DNA of 8,756 nucleotides from NCBI GenBank assembly GCA_030635565.1, contig DAOVYP010000067.1:1-8756 (forward strand). The letters run 5' to 3'. This stretch comes from Spirochaeta sp. GTDB lineage: Bacteria > Spirochaetota > Spirochaetia > DSM-2461. The stretch's first letter is position 1; the number at the start of each line of letters is the position of its first letter. A model generated the notes under the pieces. It saw only the letters and a list, made by a program, of their open reading frames with translations. It ran no database searches and had not been told where the DNA came from. A program made the position numbers and the translations under genes. Shown here piece by piece: positions 1 to 6,855 of the stretch.

Positions 1-868
1 AAACAGCAACGAAGCTCTCTATGGAATCGTGAACGGAACCTCTAATTTCATACTCACCGAGATGGTGGAAAAGGGGAAAACCTACGCCGAAGCATTGAAA
101 ATGGCCCAGGCTGAGGGGTTGGCGGAGGCCGATCCCACATTAGATGTAAACGGCATGGATGCCGCTCATAAACTCACTCTCCTGGGCTCTCTCGCATTCG
201 GAGTGAGCATTCATTTAGACGACATCCCCGTGGAGGGTATAGACGGGCTGGAACTTTTCGACGTCTCGATGGGAAGCGATCTCGGATACGTTCTCAAACT
301 CGTGGCCATGGCCCGCAAGACGGAGAAAGGACTGGAACTGGCCGTCAAACCGGTGTTTCTGCAGGACGGCCACCCTCTGGCCCGGGTGTCCGGCCCTTTC
401 AACGCCATCAGCGTCTACGGGAATGCCGTGGGTCATACGATGTACTACGGGCGCGGAGCCGGGGGCAGCCCGACGGCTTCGGCGGTAGTCTCGGACGTGC
501 TGTCGATTGCCCTGGGAACCTGGCCGACTCTGTTCTCCACTCTCACCATCTGGCCGGACCGTTGTGAGAAAACCCGCCTCGCCGATTTCGGAGAATCCAT
601 CCACCGTTATTATTTAAGATTCATGATTCGTGATGAAAGCGGTGTCGTAGCCGACATCACCGCGGCTCTTGCCGAAAAGGGCATCAGCTTGAATGCTTTC
701 GTACAGAAAGAATCACATGAAGGCAGCCTGGTACCCATTGTCATAACCACCCATGAAGCCCGGGAGAAAGATATCAGCGAAGCTTTCGCCACCATAGTCG
801 GTCTGTCTTCCGTTGGTAAGAAGGCCGTGAGAATCCGAATCATCGACGAGCATAGCGAATCGCTTTAA
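1..868 (+). CDS. hom: Homoserine dehydrogenase, C-terminal part (cut by left window edge)
   Basis: NAD(P)-dependent reduction of aspartate semialdehyde to homoserine, the cytosolic branch point to Thr and Met. The frame is open to the left edge (codons begin at base 2), so the N-terminal Rossmann domain is missing and 288 residues are seen. The fragment opens with the family's GIVNGTSNFIL segment. It then matches the homoserine dehydrogenase signature completely: A-x3-G-L-A-x2-D-P-x2-D-V-x-G-x-D-x3-K, encoded at about 107-170, including the catalytic Asp and Lys of DAAHK. The C-terminal 80 or so residues (from about 608, YYLRFMIRDESGVVADI) form an ACT domain, as in Thr-feedback-regulated enzymes of about 430 residues. 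That length fits the missing part. The stop is TAA at 866-868. There is no sign of damage. Identification is secure; the allosteric effector is inferred from the family. Confidence 0.96.
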   Translation, partial: NSNEALYGIVNGTSNFILTEMVEKGKTYAEALKMAQAEGLAEADPTLDVNGMDAAHKLTLLGSLAFGVSIHLDDIPVEGIDGLELFDVSMGSDLGYVLKLVAMARKTEKGLELAVKPVFLQDGHPLARVSGPFNAISVYGNAVGHTMYYGRGAGGSPTASAVVSDVLSIALGTWPTLFSTLTIWPDRCEKTRLADFGESIHRYYLRFMIRDESGVVADITAALAEKGISLNAFVQKESHEGSLVPIVITTHEAREKDISEAFATIVGLSSVGKKAVRIRIIDEHSESL

Positions 869-869
869 T

Positions 870-907
870 CGGCCTGGAATGAATTACACCTGGTCAGGGA
901 GATACAG
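870..907 (+). repeat. 38-bp direct repeat, copy 1
   Basis: It aligns to 1023-1060 with 33 of 38 bases identical, including a perfect 19-base core at 876-894. The copies start 153 bases apart. It contains GGGAG (897-901) and the start of a short frame at 879. Confidence 0.85.
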
Positions 908-1022
908 ATTTGCCCGAGTGGCTTGATGCACGCTTCGGGAAATGCGGTCTAATTCATACGGCCGCAGGTTGATTTGCTTGAAGCGATTTACAATTCGGCT
1001 GTCATCACTTCAGCAAATCATG

Positions 1023-1060
1023 CAGCCGGGAATGAATTACACCTGGTACGGGAGAAACAG
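1023..1060 (+). repeat. 38-bp direct repeat, copy 2 (carries glgP ribosome binding site)
   Basis: This is the partner of 870-907, with its perfect core at 1029-1047. Its GGGAG at 1050-1054 serves as the glgP Shine-Dalgarno. The repeat ends four bases before the glgP ATG. Confidence 0.85.
1050..1054 (+). promoter_or_regulatory. Ribosome binding site deciding the glgP start
   Basis: GGGAG lies 9 bases before the ATG at 1064. The in-frame TTG at 974 would add 30 residues unlike the family and has only a weak GCAGG-type site, so 1064 is preferred. Confidence 0.75.
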
Positions 1061-1063
1061 GTA

Positions 1064-3502
1064 ATGACTTTCAATAAAAATGAATTCAGGGAACGCGTAT
1101 CATATTGGATTGACCGGGGAACCGATGATGGAAGTGAGGGAGCTACCGACCGCCAGGCTTATGAGGCGGTATCCCGGGCCCTCATGGACCTCATATGGAA
1201 CAATTGGCGGGAATGTGAGCGTGACATCAAGGCTCGGAAACTCAAAAGAGCTTACTATCTGTCGGCCGAATTCCTGATGGGAAGAGCCCTGGGCAATAAC
1301 CTTATCAATCTGGGACTGCGGAACGAGATTGCCGAAGTTATGGATGAAATGGGTCTGAATCTGAATGCTGCCGAGGATACCGAACCCGACGCGGCCCTGG
1401 GTAACGGCGGGCTGGGTCGATTGGCGGCCTGTTTCATCGAATCTCTGGCCAGCCTCGATTTTCCGGCCCGGGGTTACGGCATACGTTACCGCTACGGCAT
1501 GTTCAGGCAGAAAATCGTCGACGGACGTCAGGTGGAAATACCGGATGACTGGGTGGCCAGAGGAGATCCGTGGTCGATTCGCCGGGGCAACCGCACCGTT
1601 ACCGTCAGATTCGGAGGCCGCGTCGTCACCGAACCTGCCGGTGAAGGAAAGGTCCGGTATAAAACCGTGGACACTGAAGATATCCGTGCCATTCCTTACG
1701 ACATGCCCATCATCGGTTGGGACACCGATACCGTGGGTACCCTGAGACTCTGGGAAGCCGAAAGCTCCAACGGATTCAACCTCCAGCTCTTCAACGATAT
1801 GGAATACCTCCGGGCCGTCGAGTCCCAGAACCGGGCCAGAGACCTCTCACGGGTCCTCTACCCCAACGACAGCGGTCCGACAGGCAAGGCCCTGCGGCTC
1901 CGACAGCAGTTTTTTTTCAGCTCGGCATCCCTTCAGGACATCATCCGGGAATATAAAAAAATCCATGGCGGCGATTTGTCCGGCCTGCCTGAAATGGCCG
2001 CGATACAGCTTAACGACACCCATCCGGTCATCGCCATCCCTGAGCTCATGCGCCTGCTGATGGACGAGGAAGGACTTGGCTGGGATAAATCCAGTGAAAT
2101 TGTGAAAAGGACATTCGCCTATACCAACCATACGGTACTGTCCGAGGCATTGGAGAAATGGCCTGTTGACCTCTTTCGCGCCGAGTTTCCACGTCTTTTT
2201 CAGATCGTGGAAGAGATAAACAGACGATTCATGGCCGAACTGATCAAAAAGTATCCCCAGGACCGCTTGAAGCACCACAGGATGTCAATCCTCGCCGACG
2301 GTATGGTGAAGATGGCCTGGCTGGCAATCGTCGTTTCCCATTCCGTCAATGGTGTAGCGGCCCTGCATACGGAAATACTGAAAAATGTTGTTCTTAAAGA
2401 CTGGTACGACATCTGGCCCGGGAAATTCAACAACAAAACCAACGGTGTCACCCAGCGACGATGGCTGAAGAAAGCCAACCCGGCTCTGGCCGATCTCCTG
2501 GATGAAACAGTCGGCCCCGAATGGACCCGGGATCTCTCACTCATCTCAGGACTGAAAGACAAGGCGGAAGACAGTGCCGTACTGACGAGAATCGGTGAAA
2601 TCAAAGCCGAAAATAAAAAGCGTCTGGCTGCGCTGACTCAATCTCTCACCGGTATAACCGTCGATCCAACGAGTCTGTTCGATGTCCAGATCAAACGACT
2701 CCACGAGTACAAGCGTCAGCTGCTCAATGTTATTTCCATCGTTCATGACTGGCAGGCCATAAAGGACAATCCGAATCTCAATCTTCCGCCGCGCACTGTG
2801 TTTTTCGGTGCCAAGGCCGCTTCCGGATACCGCAGGGCCAAGCAGATCATCCACCTGATTCACGCCGTTGCCGATAAGGTGAACAACGATCCCGCTGTGT
2901 CAAATCACCTGAAGGTGGTGTTTATCCCGGATTACAAGGTGAGCGTTGCTGAGGTTCTCTTCCCTGCTGCAGAAATCTCACAGCAGATCTCCACCGCCGG
3001 TAAGGAAGCTTCCGGTACCGGGAATATGAAGTTCATGATGAACGGAGCCGTCACCCTGGGCACCATGGACGGCGCAAATATTGAAATTGTAGAAGAGGCC
3101 GGTGCGGAGAATGCCTTCATATTCGGCATGTCAGCCGATGAAGTCGAAGAATTGAGGGATAACGGTCTGTATGACCCCTGGGCAATTCTGGAAGGAAATA
3201 CCGCCCTCAAGAGGGCCCTGGGGACCCTGGTTGACGGTACGTTTGTTACCGGAGACGATTTCCGGGAACTCTATGACTCCCTTGTATACGGGGTGGAGGG
3301 CAATACTCCGGATGATTATTTCATCCTCAGGGACTTCGCATCCTATAGCGAAGTACGAGGCAGGGCCGGTGAGGTATGGAAAAATCAGGAAAAATGGAAC
3401 CGTATCGCTCTGCTTAACATTGCCGGCAGCGGGAAATTCAGCTCTGACCGGACCATCAGACAATATGCATCGGAAATCTGGGGCATTAAAGCCCGCCGTT
3501 AG
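1064..3502 (+). CDS. glgP: Glycogen/alpha-glucan phosphorylase
   Basis: GT35 phosphorylase: PLP-dependent phosphorolysis of alpha-1,4-glucan to glucose-1-phosphate in the cytosol, for glycogen breakdown. From ATG 1064 it has 812 residues, the usual bacterial length (about 800-830). Conserved blocks appear in order: YYLSAEFLMGRAL (near residue 65), LGNGGLGRLAACF (near 112), QLNDTHP, NHTVLSEALEKWP, NKTNGVTQRRWL and IKRLHEYKRQLLN (near 545). The PLP-lysine signature EASGTGNMKFMMN is also present, with the Schiff-base Lys at residue 656 (codon 3029-3031). No extended N-terminal regulatory segment like the animal phosphorylation site is seen. The gene stands alone after hom; no other glycogen genes are in the window. 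The start overlaps the TAA of a 10-codon upstream frame (TAATG), an arrangement that permits translational coupling. The TAG stop overlaps the stop of the convergent DUF554 gene. Function is secure; the preferred glucan is not determined. Confidence 0.97.
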   Translation: MTFNKNEFRERVSYWIDRGTDDGSEGATDRQAYEAVSRALMDLIWNNWRECERDIKARKLKRAYYLSAEFLMGRALGNNLINLGLRNEIAEVMDEMGLNLNAAEDTEPDAALGNGGLGRLAACFIESLASLDFPARGYGIRYRYGMFRQKIVDGRQVEIPDDWVARGDPWSIRRGNRTVTVRFGGRVVTEPAGEGKVRYKTVDTEDIRAIPYDMPIIGWDTDTVGTLRLWEAESSNGFNLQLFNDMEYLRAVESQNRARDLSRVLYPNDSGPTGKALRLRQQFFFSSASLQDIIREYKKIHGGDLSGLPEMAAIQLNDTHPVIAIPELMRLLMDEEGLGWDKSSEIVKRTFAYTNHTVLSEALEKWPVDLFRAEFPRLFQIVEEINRRFMAELIKKYPQDRLKHHRMSILADGMVKMAWLAIVVSHSVNGVAALHTEILKNVVLKDWYDIWPGKFNNKTNGVTQRRWLKKANPALADLLDETVGPEWTRDLSLISGLKDKAEDSAVLTRIGEIKAENKKRLAALTQSLTGITVDPTSLFDVQIKRLHEYKRQLLNVISIVHDWQAIKDNPNLNLPPRTVFFGAKAASGYRRAKQIIHLIHAVADKVNNDPAVSNHLKVVFIPDYKVSVAEVLFPAAEISQQISTAGKEASGTGNMKFMMNGAVTLGTMDGANIEIVEEAGAENAFIFGMSADEVEELRDNGLYDPWAILEGNTALKRALGTLVDGTFVTGDDFRELYDSLVYGVEGNTPDDYFILRDFASYSEVRGRAGEVWKNQEKWNRIALLNIAGSGKFSSDRTIRQYASEIWGIKARR

Positions 3503-4194
3503 ATTGCGAAGTAATCCCTTGCCCAGGCGAACAGAACGATAAGGAAGAGCGACGGCAGGAAGTTGGCCGTCTTAACCTTTTTCAGATTCAGAAGGTTCAA
3601 GGCGATCATCAGGATGAGATAACCTCCGAGAGACCCGAATTCGGCCAGTATACTGTCGGTTACCAGCGGGGCGAGGGCTCCGGCACCCAGTGTGATTCCG
3701 CCCTGTATTACCAGTACCGACAAAGCTGATGCTATCACCCCGGCCCCTGATGACGCCGCCAGTACAATAGCCATGAAACCGTCCATCACCGACTTGGTGA
3801 AAATGACATCGAAATTCCCCTGCAGGCCGGCTTCGATTGAGCCGACAATCGTCATCGGCCCGACGCAGAAGAGCACTGTCGCATCGAGAAATCCCCGGGA
3901 GAACAGGCCTCCTTCCTCCCCGGGAGACATCACTTTCCGCAATGCGTCCCCTGCCTTGAGGATACCCGATTCAATTCTTATTGCCGTCCCGATCAGCCCT
4001 CCGATAATCAAAGCCGGCAGAATCAGAAGTATGGATCCTCCCGAAAGGGCCATGCTCATTCCCAACACCAGAGTCACCAGACCGACGCCTGCAGTAACGG
4101 CATCCCTGTAGCGATCGGAGATACGTCCTTTGAGCAGCAGTCCGAGCAATCCGCCGACCATAACGGCTATGGTGTTCACAAATGTAGCGATCAT
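3499..4194 (-). CDS. DUF554 family membrane protein (YqgA/YdfK-like)
   Basis: A polytopic inner-membrane protein of unknown biochemical role, recognised as DUF554. It opens with MIATFVNTIAVMVGGLLGLL, the usual N-terminus, and has the family block FLDATVLFCVGPMTIVGSIE followed by FTKSVMDGFMAI. About six to seven hydrophobic segments span 231 residues, the family's normal size. The start is ambiguous. ATG at 4194 fits the family length but has no clear ribosome binding site. A TTG at 4245 has AGAGGA 5 bases upstream and would add 17 residues (4195-4245). I chose ATG on family length. The gene is convergent with glgP: its TAA (3499-3501) shares bases with the glgP TAG (3500-3502). It diverges from the Cys-rich gene across a short gap. 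Family membership is secure, function unknown. Confidence 0.9.
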   Translation of the reverse strand: MIATFVNTIAVMVGGLLGLLLKGRISDRYRDAVTAGVGLVTLVLGMSMALSGGSILLILPALIIGGLIGTAIRIESGILKAGDALRKVMSPGEEGGLFSRGFLDATVLFCVGPMTIVGSIEAGLQGNFDVIFTKSVMDGFMAIVLAASSGAGVIASALSVLVIQGGITLGAGALAPLVTDSILAEFGSLGGYLILMIALNLLNLKKVKTANFLPSLFLIVLFAWARDYFAI

Positions 4195-4311
4195 GTTGGC
4201 CAGTATATGAAAACTAATGACAGATAAGAAGCGCCTGGCACTCAATATTATCCTCTGTTATGTCGATGATTTATGTAACGAAAAATGACAGCAGGGAGAA
4301 GGGAAGCCCCT

Positions 4312-4617
4312 ATGTTCGAAGCTATTACAGTTGATTCTGCAACTAAAATTTACTGTGCCAATTGCATACACTGCAAGCTGGTCCGTACCTTTACTGAAGA
4401 TGACAAGTACGTCCTCCGTGTCCGCTGCGACGCCGGCAAGTGGCGCAAGAAACTAGGTGAAGAAAAATTCTACAAGTATTTCACCGTCGCCAGACGGGCT
4501 CTCGATGAGTGTGACACCTACACTCCCATGGGAGAGTCAAAACCATTCATGAAAGAATTGCGAAAGACTCTGCCAATTAAAGATGAAGTTTACAACACTC
4601 CCAACCAGCCCGCTTGA
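4312..4617 (+). CDS. Small Cys-rich protein, possible metal-binding, function unknown
   Basis: 101 residues; I do not recognise a named family. The start at ATG 4312 is chosen because AAGGGA lies 7 bases upstream (4299-4304). An in-frame ATG at 4285 lacks such a site. The N-terminal half carries C15-x2-C18-x2-C21 (within YCANCIHCKLVR), then C39 and C67, plus H20. This is enough Cys/His for a zinc-ribbon-like or other metal site, though the spacing is not a textbook zinc ribbon. The middle is basic (KWRKKLGEEKFYKYF) and could touch nucleic acid. No signal peptide or membrane segment is seen, so it is likely cytosolic. The next gene on the same strand starts 49 bases later, so the two may be co-transcribed. 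Coding is supported by the ribosome binding site and codon pattern; the role is unknown. Confidence 0.75.
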   Translation: MFEAITVDSATKIYCANCIHCKLVRTFTEDDKYVLRVRCDAGKWRKKLGEEKFYKYFTVARRALDECDTYTPMGESKPFMKELRKTLPIKDEVYNTPNQPA

Positions 4618-4629
4618 TCATGGACTCAT

Positions 4630-4650
4630 CGGCGTTTAATATGAGCGCCG
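4630..4650 (+). promoter_or_regulatory. Small inverted repeat touching the lipoprotein ribosome binding site
   Basis: CGGCG (4630-4634) and CGCCG (4646-4650) can pair around an 11-base loop. The 3' arm abuts GGAGG (4650-4654), the likely Shine-Dalgarno for the ATG at 4667. A 5-bp stem is weak, so any effect on translation is speculative. Confidence 0.25.
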
Positions 4651-4666
4651 GAGGTCCGACCGATTC

Positions 4667-5158
4667 ATGTCGAGACGCTTAATAGTTGTTTATACCCTGA
4701 TTTTGATACTCATGGTCCTGCTTGTTTCCTGTGCAAGCACTTCCAGCCGGATTAATGTTCAGTGGACTGAGGAGATGTTCTTCAAGAATGCCCAGGAAGC
4801 GATGGACGAATACCAATATAAGACGGCTCTGTACTATTATGAAGTATTCCTCGTTCGCTACCCCGAGAATCATCAACGGGTGATAGCCGCCGAATATGAA
4901 CGTGCTTTCATCAACTTCAAGATGGGAAACTACAAGGAAGCATCTTTGGGTTATGAGGCTATAATTCTGAAATACGATGAAAGTCCATATGCCATGCTCT
5001 ATCACCCCCGGTTTCGCCAATTGAGTGAAATCGGCTTGATGAACATTGAGAAAAAAGAGGCGATCGGCAGTAGCCTGTTCTGGCGTTTAAAGGAAAAAGC
5101 GTGGGCCGAGGAACATGGAGAAAGCCTGACGGATTCCGGGGAAGAGCCACTAACCTGA
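4667..5158 (+). CDS. TPR-containing lipoprotein, BamD-like
   Basis: 163-residue predicted lipoprotein. The N-terminus MSRR is followed by a hydrophobic stretch (residues 5-20) and a lipobox L19-V20-S21-C22, giving a mature protein acylated at C22. The next 100 or so residues hold TPR-like helical pairs (AQEAMDEYQYKTALYYYEVFLVRYPE, then AAEYERAFINFKMGNYKEASLGYEAIILKY). This spacing is seen in BamD/YfiO-type outer-membrane assembly lipoproteins. It is shorter than BamD (about 240 residues), so it may be a reduced homologue or another TPR scaffold lipoprotein. GGAGG at 4650-4654 lies 12 bases before the ATG, slightly far. The gene is convergent with the vWA gene: 3 bases separate the two stop codons, with no terminator in between. 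Lipoprotein and TPR calls are good; a Bam-complex role is inference. Confidence 0.82.
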   Translation: MSRRLIVVYTLILILMVLLVSCASTSSRINVQWTEEMFFKNAQEAMDEYQYKTALYYYEVFLVRYPENHQRVIAAEYERAFINFKMGNYKEASLGYEAIILKYDESPYAMLYHPRFRQLSEIGLMNIEKKEAIGSSLFWRLKEKAWAEEHGESLTDSGEEPLT

Positions 5159-5161
5159 CCG

Positions 5162-6244
5162 TCAGTTACTCTTCGACAGATCGCCGGGCAGTCGAATCGG
5201 AAAAATCGATACGCCGAGCGTTGCCGCTTCATTCTCCACCATTTCCGGTGTGATGGCTCCGCGAGGTTCATTATGAGCCGGTGCATCTCCTACCTGGATA
5301 ATCAGCCTCTCGGGAGCGATCCACTCGAATTCCGTAAGTGCCGCGTACATACCTTCATTGACGGCTTCAGGGAGATCGCGGCCACCCGAAACTGTAACTT
5401 TATTCAGCCCGTTCTGCAGCTCATCCAGGCTTCCGGTAAACGGGGTGGTACGGGTAAGGTAGGCTTCCTTGTAATCCCTGTAGAGAACCAGACCGACGCG
5501 GAAGTTCTCAAAATCTTCCACCTTGTTGCGTACCAGCGGAACCAGAGAATCCTGTATGAAGGCCACATCATCTTTCATACTGACGGTCGTATCTACAACC
5601 AGAACAACGTCGATATTACCGCCGGACAGACCGATAATGTCGGCGATACGCTCCACCGCTTCTTCCACATCTTCAACCGGACCGTCTTCCACGGTGAGAA
5701 CCTCAAGAATCGGCGGAGGAGGAAGCTCCTTCATGGATAGAATAAATGGATTGTCATTCCAGACACCGTCATAATCGGCATAAGGCCGTTCAAATGTCCG
5801 GACATTCAACCAGGTTCCCCGATGCACCTCAACCTGCCCTTCCCTGCTCCATGGATATCCATAGGTGAGCTGGAACGGAATGTAAATCCTGTATGCCGAC
5901 TCAAGAAGATCGTTTGGTTCCGGAGAAGAATCCAGCAGAAAAAATAAATCCCGTTCCGATTCAAGGAATTTACCATCCAGGATACGTTTTTCATCTCCGT
6001 TGATATCGTTGTAATCCCAGGCTCGGAAGGCGAAGGAATCGGCCTTTTTTTCCGGATCGGCGGAAGATTCGGTAATCAACACGGAACCCAGGCCGGGTTT
6101 GGCCCTGATATACAAATCAAAGCCCTCTGCATCATCTCTGAGTTCGATATATGCGTCACCGGGCTGTATTACCAGATCATCTGCAACGGCAGGCAGCGTC
6201 GCGGCCGTTGTGGTCAGGACAACGAATATGAATAGACGGTACAT
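5162..6244 (-). CDS. Secreted von Willebrand factor A domain protein
   Basis: 360 residues from ATG 6244 (a GTG directly before it at 6247 is the alternative; neither has a clear ribosome binding site). The first 21 residues are a Sec signal peptide with an AVA/DD cleavage site, so the protein is probably periplasmic or exported. Residues 22 to about 175 form a beta-rich region I do not recognise. A proline-rich hinge (ELPPPPILE) and an acidic linker follow. The vWA domain starts near 210. Its MIDAS metal site reads D218-x-T220-x-S222, with Thr replacing the first Ser of DxSxS, as is common in bacterial vWA proteins. It continues with SGGRDLPEAV (287-295) and GDAPAH (D320). The protein ends soon after the domain, with no membrane anchor. 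The gene is alone on its strand, convergent with the TPR lipoprotein. It may bind another envelope protein through Mg2+; the partner is unknown. Confidence 0.85.
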   Translation of the reverse strand: MYRLFIFVVLTTTAATLPAVADDLVIQPGDAYIELRDDAEGFDLYIRAKPGLGSVLITESSADPEKKADSFAFRAWDYNDINGDEKRILDGKFLESERDLFFLLDSSPEPNDLLESAYRIYIPFQLTYGYPWSREGQVEVHRGTWLNVRTFERPYADYDGVWNDNPFILSMKELPPPPILEVLTVEDGPVEDVEEAVERIADIIGLSGGNIDVVLVVDTTVSMKDDVAFIQDSLVPLVRNKVEDFENFRVGLVLYRDYKEAYLTRTTPFTGSLDELQNGLNKVTVSGGRDLPEAVNEGMYAALTEFEWIAPERLIIQVGDAPAHNEPRGAITPEMVENEAATLGVSIFPIRLPGDLSKSN

Positions 6245-6247
6245 CAC

Positions 6248-6456
6248 AATGATATTATCGGCCTTACTTCATCACCGGCAAAGTGAGAACCGAATTCGAG
6301 AATGCTGGAACTTTTTCGGCAAGCCGTAATTTGTTATTGAGGAAAGAGAAATAAACGGCACCTAAATATGTTTCTCCTAAAAATGGCTTAATAAAGGACA
6401 ATATGCCCCATCTTCAACCAAGTTCTGGTAAAATTGCCCCAATAAGAATTCCGGGG
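6248..6456. other. Intergenic region / 3' exon side of the group II intron
   Basis: No gene is seen in these 209 bases. On the minus strand this is the sequence immediately downstream of the intron 3' end, running into the vWA gene. GATAAT (6254-6259 read on minus) with TTGCCG 16 bases upstream could be a vWA promoter, but it would leave almost no leader. Next to the intron end, CCCC (6453-6456 on minus) can pair with GGGG (6437-6440), with AAT/ATT inside and a short T-run after it. This is a weak hairpin. Confidence 0.4.
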
Positions 6457-6500
6457 ATCGGGTAGGAGGCAGGCTTACGCCTACCGGCCTCCCACACCAC
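6457..6500 (-). ncRNA. Group II intron domain 6 and 3' splice end (separated by IS)
   Basis: Read on the minus strand, a stem GGTAGGC / GCCTGCC is closed by a GTAA loop. Below it GGGAGG (6488-6493) pairs with CCT-A-CCC, leaving a single bulged A (complement of 6463). That A is the 7th base from the end of the segment ...CTACCCGAT, which ends in AT. A bulged branch A 7-8 bases from a 3' end of the form AY is the hallmark of group II intron domain 6. Removing the IS joins this directly to domain 5 at 8383-8415. The in-frame TAG for the intron's RT (6481-6483) lies inside D6. The intron 3' boundary is therefore placed at 6457. Confidence 0.85.
6491..6500. repeat. Target site duplication, left copy (10 bp)
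   Basis: CCCACACCAC is immediately outside the left IS end and is repeated exactly at 8378-8387. Ten bases is within the IS4-family range. Confidence 0.92.
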
Positions 6501-6524
6501 CTTACTATTACCCACAAGTCTGGA
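6501..6524 (+). repeat. IS terminal inverted repeat, left
   Basis: Starts CTTACTATTACCCACAAG and is the exact reverse complement of 8354-8377 over 24 bases. The match stops at the next base (G versus A). Confidence 0.95.
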
Positions 6525-6537
6525 GCACCAATATTTT

Positions 6538-6843
6538 TTACTTCTGTTTGAAAATGGCAATGTTGATCATCTGAAATTCATCAATTATTTTGCGCATCTT
6601 GCCGTAGTTGGCAACCATCTTCCGAGCTTTAGCCAACTGCCTGCAAGGAATGTAAACTGTATGAGTTTTCTGGTGGGCATCCTTGTAGGTCAGCCGATAT
6701 GCTTTTCCTTTCGATCTACCTGAGCAAATACATGTAGCCCTGTTACATGTTGAACAGACACTTGTAATTGAACCTCGAAGGAACTCCGAGTATTCAGTCA
6801 TTCTTCGTAACAGCGATTCCCGTTTTTTTAAAAGTGTATTCAT
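6538..6843 (-). CDS. DUF6788-type small Cys-motif protein carried by the IS
   Basis: 101 residues, ATG at 6841-6843, TAA at 6538-6540. The layout resembles DUF6788 proteins: a basic helical N-terminus (KKRESLLRRMTEY), FLRGSI, a Cys cluster C30-x2-C33-x4-C38-x-C40 followed by a Gly, a YRLTYKD...THTVYIP strand-like middle, and a basic C-terminal helix. The Cys cluster could hold a zinc ion and the charge suits nucleic-acid binding. It has its own near-consensus promoter and an A-rich leader with no clear Shine-Dalgarno. Because it sits wholly inside the IS ends, divergent from the transposase, it moves with the element. A regulator or transposition accessory role is inference; no function is established that I know of. 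The family call rests on remembered pattern, not on a search. Confidence 0.78.
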   Translation of the reverse strand: MNTLLKKRESLLRRMTEYSEFLRGSITSVCSTCNRATCICSGRSKGKAYRLTYKDAHQKTHTVYIPCRQLAKARKMVANYGKMRKIIDEFQMINIAIFKQK

Positions 6844-6855
6844 TGGTTTTTTTTA

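Larger units (their letters stand above)
869..1063 (+). other. hom-glgP intergenic leader
   Basis: 195 bases without a normal-sized gene. It holds two copies of a 38-base segment (870-907 and 1023-1060). Each copy contains an ATG that opens a short frame beginning MNYTW. The first runs 879-926 (15 codons, TGA). The second runs 1032-1064 (10 codons, TAA), and its stop overlaps the glgP ATG as TAATG. Between the copies, 911-950 resembles the D-arm and anticodon region of a bacterial tRNA-Ser, but no matching acceptor stem is found. A small hairpin is possible (CCCGA 913-917 with TCGGG 935-939), without a T-run. A TACAAT at 989-994 could be a -10 box but has no well-spaced -35. No intrinsic terminator for hom is evident. 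Confidence 0.6.

Noticed and set aside
905..1000. Intact tRNA-Ser gene
   Set aside because: No 7-bp acceptor stem, no proper T-arm, and the D-stem does not close. It can only be a fragment or a chance likeness.
974..1063. N-terminal extension of glgP from the TTG at 974
   Set aside because: The 30 extra residues do not resemble phosphorylases, the TTG has only a weak ribosome binding site, and ATG 1064 has GGGAG at good spacing and gives the normal family length.
3692..4111. Long plus-strand open frame inside the DUF554 gene
   Set aside because: It is antisense to a clear membrane protein, has low-complexity Pro/Ser-rich content and no ribosome binding site. It is a shadow frame.
4195..4245. 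TTG start at 4245 for the DUF554 gene
   Set aside because: It has a fair AGAGGA site, so it is not excluded, but it adds 17 residues before the usual family N-terminus. ATG 4194 gives the standard length.
5151..5168. Bidirectional terminator between the lipoprotein and vWA genes
   Set aside because: The near-palindrome TAAC-C-TGAC-C-GTCAGTTA has only a one-base centre, so it cannot form a normal hairpin loop, and it lacks flanking T runs. It mostly reflects the two opposed TGA stops.
5273..5740. Plus-strand open frame inside the vWA gene
   Set aside because: It is antisense to a well-supported vWA domain with intact metal-site residues, and has no family resemblance.
6457..6530. Rho-independent terminator of the vWA or DUF6788 region
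   Set aside because: The strong GC hairpin here is explained in detail by group II domain 6 with its bulged A and AT 3' end, and no T run follows the stem.
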